NCBI GenBank assembly: GCA_012839805.1
Contig: DUMU01000032.1
Span: 1 to 63,067 of the forward strand
Source of the DNA: Bacillota bacterium
GTDB taxonomy: Bacteria; Bacillota; Limnochordia; Limnochordales; DUMU01
Length of the DNA stretch: 63,067 nt
Direction of reading: 5' to 3'
Shown in pieces: positions 57,481 through 63,067 of this stretch. Made by a program: the position numbers and the translations under genes. Below the pieces are notes generated by a model. The model did no database searches, was not told the origin of the DNA, and saw only the letters and a program-made list of their open reading frames with translations. How positions within the stretch are numbered: position 1 is the first letter of the stretch; every line of letters starts with the position of its first letter.

Positions 57481-59666
57481 AGGGCCCGCCTCCTCCACCA
57501 GATCAGGCCTCCCGACACGAGCAAGAGCAAAGGCAGGGCGACCACGAACCCGTAGAAGGAGTACCAGACCAGGTTCGGGGTCAGAGTGATCATCGGCGGG
57601 GCGAAGACTTTCGGGCGGATGCTGATCAGGCTCTTTTTGCCCGTCAGCCAGTTGATGGCATTCAGGAAAAAGTCTCGGTTACCCTGGAAGCCCAGGAAAT
57701 CGTCCTGGATGAACGCGGAGTTGCCCACCACCACGGCTACCGGCGCCGGTTCCCCCTCGGTAGCTGCCGGGTTCGCCCTCTCCACCGCCACCGCCAGGTC
57801 GAAAGGCCCGCCGGGATCGCCGGGATTCTTCTCGATCTTCACCCTTTCTCCGGTAAGCGGCTCGCCCCACGCTTCGGCGCTTGTCCGCAGCAAGGACGTG
57901 ACCACCGGCGGGCCGGCCACCGCTGCGGCCGATTCGCCCGGCGCACTAGCCGTCCCGGCGCCCGTCGTTGTGCCGGAGGCGGTGGCCGGCGCTGCCGCCG
58001 CGGCCGCGCCTGATGCGGTAGCCGGCAACGCGGCCCGGGCCAGGCTCCGGGCCCGAGGCAGCATCACCTGCATCCTCCGCTCCGAGAGCGGCGAAGTGAT
58101 CGGATGGTCCTCCATCACGGGCAGCGGCGAGAGTACGTCAAAGATGAAAGCCCGCACCGGGTCGACCACTACGTCCTGGCCCAGCTCTACGCCGAGCTCC
58201 CTGGCCAGGCTCGCCCAGCCGGAAAAGGAACGCTGGGACGGGTCGAGCAAGAGCACCACCCGTCCGCCCCCGTTCACGAACTTCCTCATTACTTCCAGCT
58301 CATCCGGGCTCAAGTCCGATTGCGGCCCGGCCACTACCACCACCGAGGTGTCGGCCGGGACCTTCCCGGTTTCCGCCAGGTTGAAAGTAACCGTGTCGTA
58401 CCCCTCGCCGCGCAGGTCACCCTCCAGCTGGGTGAGCCCCTCCTCCGGACTCGCCTCCCCGTGCCCGGTGAGGAAGGCCACTTTCAACTGTTGCTCTTGT
58501 CCGAGCTCAAGGATGGCCCGGGTGACCGCCTGTTCACCGTTGAACTCCGTTTTGTACTCCCCGGGCACGGTCGTGTAGAGACTGTCGGGGTCTATCTTTC
58601 GAGTTCTCGACCCCTGCTGTACGACGATGGTGTCATACTGCTGAACCCCTAGCTTCTGTGCCAGGGAAGGCTCCCGCAGCGGATCGACCACCCGGGCCTT
58701 CACCTGCCGTGAAGCCTTGCCGTATGCCTGGACCAGATCGGGTACGGGTGAATCAGACCCGGTACGCACGAAGGCCGTAATCTCTACCGGGCCGCGCAAG
58801 GCCGCCAGTACCTGCCTGGTTTGCCCGGAGAGCGTAAACCTCCCTTCCGGCGTCAGGTCGAGCTGCCAGGGCGCCCGCACCGCGAAGACGTTGGCCAGCA
58901 CCAGAATGCCGACCACGGCTACGGTCAAGATCGTGGACTGCGCGCCCCGCTCGGGCGAACGCCACAGCCGCCGTTCGAGGTTCCGGACCGCCAAAAAGAG
59001 GAAGCCCGCCACCACCGTCACATAGTAGACCGCATGCACGGTGGCAATGAGTCCCTCGTTGAAGCTGGCAAAGTGGTTGAGGGCCGAGATGCCGCCGAGT
59101 ATTGCCCCCGCCGTCCCGCCCAGGGCCTCGGCGGCCCACTGGAGGAGCCAGAGCAGGAGCAGGATCCCGAAGCCGCTTACCGCGGCGATCACCTGGTTGT
59201 CGGTGAGCGTCGAAGTGAACATGCCCACCGCCACGCACGCCGCTCCCAGCAGCAGGAATCCGAGGTAGCCGGCAACGACCGGGCCGGTATACGGTTCACC
59301 AAAGAGATAGAGGATGATGGGGTAACCCGCCGTCAGCAGGGTCATCCCGGCAAAGAGCGTGACGGCGGCCAGGTACTTCCCGACCACGATCTGGCCCAGG
59401 CTGACGGGCGAGGTCAGCAGCAACTCGCCCGTACCCCGGGATTCCTCATCCGCCCAAAGGCGCATGGTAAGGACCGGGATGAGGAAGATCAAGACGATGG
59501 TGGTGTTACCGAAAAAGCCGGCCAGGGATGCCACGCCGGATATGACCACCGTCGCCCAGAAGAAGTACCCGCCCAAGGCCAGGAACACCCCGGTCAGCAC
59601 GTAGGTCAGCGGGGCGACGAGGAAAGCCCGCAGTTCCTTGCGGTAGATGGTCCAGACTCCGCTCAC
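57477..59666 (-). CDS. ABC-2-type permease fused to a GldG-like auxiliary protein
   Basis: A 729-residue fusion. Residues ~1-240 form a six-helix ABC-2 permease (IYRKELRAFLVAPLTYVLTG, LTMRLWADEESRGTGELLLT) as in GldF/NosY. Residues ~245-690 match GldG (ALRGPVEITAFVRTG, KVAFLTGHGEASPEEGLTQL, VVVVAGPQSDLSPDELEVMR, GGRVVLLLDPSQ), with a final helix. The two parts are usually separate genes. An Ala/Thr/Gly-rich insert (~residues 545-590) interrupts the GldG part. GTG59666 overlaps the GldA stop by four bases. The system has been tied to gliding in Bacteroidetes, but homologues occur in non-gliding bacteria. Confidence 0.87.
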   Translation of the reverse strand: MSGVWTIYRKELRAFLVAPLTYVLTGVFLALGGYFFWATVVISGVASLAGFFGNTTIVLIFLIPVLTMRLWADEESRGTGELLLTSPVSLGQIVVGKYLAAVTLFAGMTLLTAGYPIILYLFGEPYTGPVVAGYLGFLLLGAACVAVGMFTSTLTDNQVIAAVSGFGILLLLWLLQWAAEALGGTAGAILGGISALNHFASFNEGLIATVHAVYYVTVVAGFLFLAVRNLERRLWRSPERGAQSTILTVAVVGILVLANVFAVRAPWQLDLTPEGRFTLSGQTRQVLAALRGPVEITAFVRTGSDSPVPDLVQAYGKASRQVKARVVDPLREPSLAQKLGVQQYDTIVVQQGSRTRKIDPDSLYTTVPGEYKTEFNGEQAVTRAILELGQEQQLKVAFLTGHGEASPEEGLTQLEGDLRGEGYDTVTFNLAETGKVPADTSVVVVAGPQSDLSPDELEVMRKFVNGGGRVVLLLDPSQRSFSGWASLARELGVELGQDVVVDPVRAFIFDVLSPLPVMEDHPITSPLSERRMQVMLPRARSLARAALPATASGAAAAAAPATASGTTTGAGTASAPGESAAAVAGPPVVTSLLRTSAEAWGEPLTGERVKIEKNPGDPGGPFDLAVAVERANPAATEGEPAPVAVVVGNSAFIQDDFLGFQGNRDFFLNAINWLTGKKSLISIRPKVFAPPMITLTPNLVWYSFYGFVVALPLLLLVSGGLIWWRRRAL

Positions 59667-60748
59667 GCGCCCTCACCCCCGGCTTGCTCTTCGGTTACGA
59701 GTTGCACGAACACATCCTCCAGGGAAACCCGGGCCGGGCTCAGCTCGATGATCGGGTAGCGGGCCCGCGCCAGTTCGTAGAAGACCCTCTCCCGCACCTC
59801 TTCGCTTTGCTCAACCGCGAGTCCCGGGTCGAGAATCAGCCGGAAAGCACCGGCCGCCCCTTCCGGGACTACATCTCGCACCCCGTTCACCTGCCGGAGG
59901 AGCCGGGCTACCCCAGCGGCTTCCTCGGCGGTCGCCTCCCCGGTCGCCTCCCCGGTCGCCTCCCCGGTAACCCCTGCGGCCGCCTCCCCGGTTGCTTCCC
60001 CGGCCGCTTCCGCAGTCGCCTGCCCGGCCGCCCCCGCTCCCCGGGGCATCCGCACCCGCAGGCGAAACTCCGCACCCGCGTGTAGCCGCTCCGCCAGGGC
60101 TTCCGGCCGGTCCTGCGCCACCAGCCTTCCTTTATTGATGATGATCACCCGCTGGCAGATGGCCTGAACTTCGGGCAGTATGTGCGAGCTCAGGAGCACC
60201 GTGTGTTCACCGGCCAGATTCTTGATGAGCTGCCGGATCTCCACGATCTGCTGGGGGTCGAGCCCGACGGTGGGTTCATCGAAAATGAGAACCGGCGGAT
60301 CACCGATCAATGCTTGTGCCAACCCCACCCGCTGCCGGAATCCCCGCGAGAGGTGCCCGACCAGCCGCCCGCTCACCTCCGTGAGGCCCGTCCGCTCGAT
60401 GGCTCGTGCCACCTCGGCACGGCGACGATCCCGGGAGACCCGCTTCAGTTCAGCCACGAAGTAAAGGTAGCCGCTTACCGTCATGTCCCCATACAAGGGC
60501 GGGTTTTCGGGCAGATAGCCGATACGTCGTTTGACCTCGAAAGGGTCCTCGATGGGGTCGAAGCCGGCCACCCGGATACGCCCGTCGGAAGGCGGCATAT
60601 AACCCGTAATCATCCGCATGGTGGTGGTTTTCCCCGCTCCGTTGGGGCCAAGGAAGCCCACCACTTCCCCTTCTTCGACGGTAAAGGTCAGGTCTTCTAC
60701 CGCCGTTCGCCCGGCATACTGTTTGCTGACATGCTCGAGCTGGATCAA
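59663..60748 (-). CDS. ABC transporter ATPase of the GldA type
   Basis: A 361-residue ATPase. Walker A GPNGAGKTTTMRM at ~35-47, Q-loop in IGYLPENPPLYG, signature LSRGFRQR, Walker B VLIFDEPTVGLDP, and switch His in LLSSHILPEVQ. It powers the fused permease next to it. TTG60748 is the start, ten bases after a G-run. Residues ~235-275 are an Ala/Thr/Gly/Glu tetrapeptide repeat (E-A-T-G units) between the ATPase and the small C-terminal domain. The DNA there repeats with a 12-nt period. Confidence 0.9.
   Translation of the reverse strand: MIQLEHVSKQYAGRTAVEDLTFTVEEGEVVGFLGPNGAGKTTTMRMITGYMPPSDGRIRVAGFDPIEDPFEVKRRIGYLPENPPLYGDMTVSGYLYFVAELKRVSRDRRRAEVARAIERTGLTEVSGRLVGHLSRGFRQRVGLAQALIGDPPVLIFDEPTVGLDPQQIVEIRQLIKNLAGEHTVLLSSHILPEVQAICQRVIIINKGRLVAQDRPEALAERLHAGAEFRLRVRMPRGAGAAGQATAEAAGEATGEAAAGVTGEATGEATGEATAEEAAGVARLLRQVNGVRDVVPEGAAGAFRLILDPGLAVEQSEEVRERVFYELARARYPIIELSPARVSLEDVFVQLVTEEQAGGEGA
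59931..60040 (-). repeat. 12-nt tandem repeat inside the GldA-type gene
   Basis: GTCGCCTCCCCG appears three times exactly (59931, 59943, 59955) and continues as diverged copies to about 60040. Each copy encodes four residues (E-A-T-G). It is the least diverged 12-nt array in the window. Confidence 0.85.
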
Positions 60749-60795
60749 GCGCTATGCCCCCCCTGGTAACGCCCGAATTCCCGCCTTTTCTTTTC

Positions 60796-60823
60796 ATAAT
60801 ACCTCAGCCATCCAGCTTGTCCT
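60796..60823 (-). promoter_or_regulatory. Weak promoter candidate for the Gld-type operon
   Basis: On the minus strand TATTAT (60801-60796) has a 16-bp spacer to AGGACA. The -35 match is poor. Confidence 0.3.
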
Positions 60824-60990
60824 GTCGGCGAAGCCTGGGAAGTACGCCACCTGCTACCGCCCCCGGCCGCGGGTTTTCACCCGTGCCGGCGCGGTCGGGA
60901 AGCACCCCAGGAGTACGAGAATAGGACCGATTTCCGGCGTCACCGATCATGCTACAGCGTATTTTGCCTGAAGAGGAAGGAGGGACTATA

Positions 60991-61632
60991 ATGCCTGAAC
61001 TTCGTTCACGCGGGTTCGGGTTCGGCTGGGGCCGGCGCCGTGACGAGAACGAAGAAGAGCCTGCAGGTGCCCCCGGTGAGCGGGCGGCGGCCGCCCGGCC
61101 GGACCGGCCGGCGTCCCACGGTAGAACGGCCGCCGGATCGGAAGCAGGGGCGCAGTCGGGGGAACCGAGGAGAGAACGGACGAGGGAGCAAGCAGAGCCG
61201 GCCGAACCCGGACCGGAATCAGAACCAGGGGAGCTCTCCTCGCCCGTTGAATCCGGCGAATCCTACGAATCGGAAGCACCCGAGCCGTCGTATCGACGCC
61301 GGCGCGGGGATCGCTGGGTCCGCCGTCCCCCGCCCGGCGGCCGGGAGCCGCGGCCGCGGGATAGGCGCCGCGAAGACGAACGCTATCCGGACCGGGAAGA
61401 GGCCGAGCTGCTCCTTGCCGTACAGGAGGCAGAATTCCGGGCGGTCGATTGGATGCTGGCCGCGGATCTCGAGCCCGACAACCGTGAGCTCATGGAACGC
61501 TACGACGAGGCGGCGCGGGAAGCTCACGAGCGCATGGAGGAGTACCGGGAGCGTTTCGGGGCACTGATGTGGATGGACGAGGGCTGGCCGGCCCGCCGGC
61601 ATACCGGCCCATTTTCGCTCGAGCGGAGGTGA
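60991..61632 (+). CDS. cotJB: CotJB-like spore coat protein with a long disordered N-terminus
   Basis: A 213-residue protein. Residues ~145-205 (EAELLLAVQEAEFRAVDWML...NRELMERYDE...EEYRERFGAL) follow the pattern of the ~90-residue CotJB proteins of the inner spore coat. The first ~140 residues are Arg/Glu/Pro/Ser-rich and without a fold, not found in the usual CotJB. ATG60991 is preceded by AAGGAGGG. Its stop lies seven bases before the cotJC start, as in cotJ operons. No cotJA was seen. Assignment rests on the helical pattern and on its neighbour. Confidence 0.65.
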   Translation: MPELRSRGFGFGWGRRRDENEEEPAGAPGERAAAARPDRPASHGRTAAGSEAGAQSGEPRRERTREQAEPAEPGPESEPGELSSPVESGESYESEAPEPSYRRRRGDRWVRRPPPGGREPRPRDRRREDERYPDREEAELLLAVQEAEFRAVDWMLAADLEPDNRELMERYDEAAREAHERMEEYRERFGALMWMDEGWPARRHTGPFSLERR

Positions 61633-61638
61633 GTGGCA

Positions 61639-62286
61639 GTGTGGTACTATGTCAAGAAACTGGAGCATCCCGCCCGGGTCTCCGGCACTGATCCCAGTAT
61701 GGCTCGCCTGATCCTCGCCCAGTACGGCGGACCCCAGGGTGAACTGGCTGCCGCCCTCCGCTACCAGGCGCAGCGTTACGCCATGCCCGATCCCCGCACC
61801 CGGGGCCTGCTGATCGACATCGCCACCGAGGAGATGGCCCACCTGGAAGTGCTGGGCGAGTGCTTCTACCGGCTCACCGACGGGGTGCCGGAGGAGGAGT
61901 TGCGCCGCTACGGCCTGGACGGCTACTACACCGAATTTGGACGCGACGTTTTTTACGTAAATGAGTCGGGACACCCCTTCACGGTCGCTTACATGGCGGC
62001 CGTAGGTGATCCCATCGCCAATCTGGCCGAAGATATCGCTGCCGAAGAGAAGGCCCGCACCGTATACGAGCACCTCATCTCCCAAACCGACGATGTCGAC
62101 TTGCAGGAGACGCTGCGCTTCTTGTGGAGCCGGGAGATTGTTCACTCGCAGCGGTTCAAAGAAGCCAAGGAACGCCTGGAGGATCTGCTGCAAGAACGGC
62201 GCATCATCGAACCCGGCGAGCGGATCGAGCGGATCACCACCGAAGGTCGCCTCGGCTGGAGCGTGGATGAACTCCGATCCGAGTAA
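61639..62286 (+). CDS. cotJC: CotJC-like spore coat protein, manganese-catalase family
   Basis: A 215-residue protein. It starts WYYVKKLEHPARV, as CotJC does. Metal-ligand motifs of Mn-catalase are present: GPQGELAAALRYQAQRY (Glu), DIATEEMAHLEVL (Glu-Glu-x-x-His), AEDIAAEEKARTVYEHLI, and SREIVHSQRFKEA (Glu-x-x-His). So the dimetal site appears complete. CotJC sits in the inner spore coat and may detoxify peroxide. GTG61639 is chosen because GGAGGTGA is six bases upstream; GTG61633 would be too close. Confidence 0.93.
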   Translation: MWYYVKKLEHPARVSGTDPSMARLILAQYGGPQGELAAALRYQAQRYAMPDPRTRGLLIDIATEEMAHLEVLGECFYRLTDGVPEEELRRYGLDGYYTEFGRDVFYVNESGHPFTVAYMAAVGDPIANLAEDIAAEEKARTVYEHLISQTDDVDLQETLRFLWSREIVHSQRFKEAKERLEDLLQERRIIEPGERIERITTEGRLGWSVDELRSE

Positions 62287-62372
62287 GGTCCGGAACTCCA
62301 GAGCTTGTTGGGCGGCCAAGAGACGATAGTTGGCGATGGTCGTAGTTAGCTTTGGTCGGCGCCGATGAGCCT

Positions 62373-62410
62373 AGCCGGGGCGTGTCTTCGTCTTGCGAAG
62401 GCCCCCGGCT
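62373..62410. terminator. Large hairpin after cotJC
   Basis: AGCCGGGG (62373-62380) pairs with CCCCGGCT (62403-62410), with an inner stem CTTCG/CGAAG. It is followed by TTTA. It lies 87 bp after cotJC and may terminate the coat operon. Confidence 0.45.
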
Positions 62411-63067
62411 TTACCACGCCCGGCTCCCATGCAACTGGGATAGCTCATCACGGTACTGCGCCCTGTGATCGCCAAAAGTCTATTTTTCTGTTCGCATTTT
62501 GCATTGACATAGGAGGAAGTCGCGGGTCTTCGTCGAATACAAGCATTGTAAGCTATGGCTTTTAGCAGTGCATTTACGTGGACGTTTTTGGCCGTGCTCG
62601 AGCCCAGCTTGGGGTAGTTAGCCTCGTTTGAGCAGGGATTCCTGCGGGACGGAGGTTCCAATGGCCATAGCGACACCATTAAGAAGCACTGAGCCGACCA
62701 GTCTTTATGCCGGAGCTTTCCGGCCCACGCTTGGTGGAGAGGCTTCAGCGGTTTCGCTCCGCTTCCGTGCCGCGGTGGCATCACCACTGAGGTCCTGGTG
62801 CTTGCCGTGCGTGCGAGGCAGCTTCGCGGCTGCTCTGGAGCCCGGTAAAGGGCGCAGCCGGAGCACAATCTTGACCTTATCCGGTTTACTCCTTTTCCTC
62901 TTGAGCTTGAGCTTTGAGCCGAACGTCGCCAGTTCGGCCACCGCAGGCAGCGCCAATCTTGGAGCTCCGGCTCAGCCCGGCTCGGCCGGTTTGCTTGATC
63001 CGGGATTGGTTGATCCGGGAGCAGATTTCCCCCGGGTGTCCCTTGAAGCCAGTTCACAGGACGTGCG
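62411..63067. other. Terminal region with no recognised gene; possible insertion-sequence debris
   Basis: Lower G+C than the rest and no convincing gene. The minus-strand open frame 62371-63057 has a protein composition unlike a folded protein, except KNVHVNALLKAIAYNACI, which faintly resembles the end of some transposases. A second minus-strand frame (62705-62956) is basic and unrecognised. Either a degenerate mobile element or plain non-coding DNA. Confidence 0.35.

Noticed and set aside
1-63067. tRNA, rRNA and CRISPR arrays
   Set aside because: None recognised on either strand by eye.

Overview
The window looks like chromosome of a high-G+C, endospore-forming Bacillota (Firmicutes) bacterium. 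The evidence is a cotJB-cotJC spore-coat pair, a TPP riboswitch ahead of a thiBPQ-type thiamine transporter, strong AGGAGG ribosome-binding sites with many GTG/TTG starts, a DUF134 protein and an archaeal-type prolyl-tRNA synthetase. The taxon is an inference (Limnochordia, Symbiobacteriia or Thermaerobacter relatives would fit) and was not tested. I see no rRNA, tRNA, CRISPR array, phage or intact insertion sequence.

Layout. 0.3-3.0 kb (+): metal-uptake cluster with a Fur/Zur-type repressor, a C-terminal remnant of a ZnuA-like binding protein, and an ABC ATPase and permease. 3.2-14.5 kb (mostly +): YkvI-like membrane protein, a lone sugar-binding lipoprotein-type SBP, a secreted beta-propeller protein (-), MtnA, an XRE/ADP-ribosylglycohydrolase fusion, fumarase alpha and beta, and malic enzyme. 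14.6-23.0 kb (-): mannoside/glycan operon (GH2 beta-mannosidase, LacI regulator, DUF5060 glycoside hydrolase, SBP, carbohydrate-binding-like protein). 23.3-36.1 kb (-): HEPN and MNT pair behind metH, a glutamate-synthase-like FMN protein, 2-oxoacid dehydrogenase E2, a fused E1 alpha-beta, and another lone SBP. 36.8-38.4 kb (-): dUTPase, DUF134, ferritin-like protein. 38.7-42.9 kb: proS (+), PAP2 phosphatase and Smr-like protein (-), aldose epimerase (+). 43.1-49.1 kb (-): SBP and thiamine ABC transporter under a TPP riboswitch. 49.2-50.4 kb (+): a 56-residue membrane protein and a secreted protein. 50.5-60.7 kb (-): GNAT, ADP-forming acyl-CoA synthetase, HAD phosphatase, Gfo/Idh/MocA oxidoreductase, and a Gld-type ABC system (DUF4340, fused permease-GldG, ATPase). 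61.0-62.3 kb (+): cotJB, cotJC. The last 0.8 kb carries no gene I can recognise.

How the genes work together. Fumarase plus malic enzyme converts fumarate to pyruvate, which the E1/E2 complex can oxidise to acetyl-CoA. The ADP-forming synthetase could recover ATP from acyl-CoA. The thiamine transporter supplies the cofactor of E1. The glycoside hydrolases, four sugar SBPs without adjacent permeases, and an aldose epimerase point to plant-polysaccharide use.

The most striking property is that many conserved housekeeping proteins carry in-frame low-complexity insertions. Several are visibly built from tandem DNA units of 9, 12 or 18 nt. Other leads are the XRE-ADP-ribosylglycohydrolase fusion, the ZnuA remnant, an over-represented GTTCAC hexamer with strand bias, and an SD-sequestering hairpin below the TPP aptamer. 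All calls come from reading the sequence; no database search was run.
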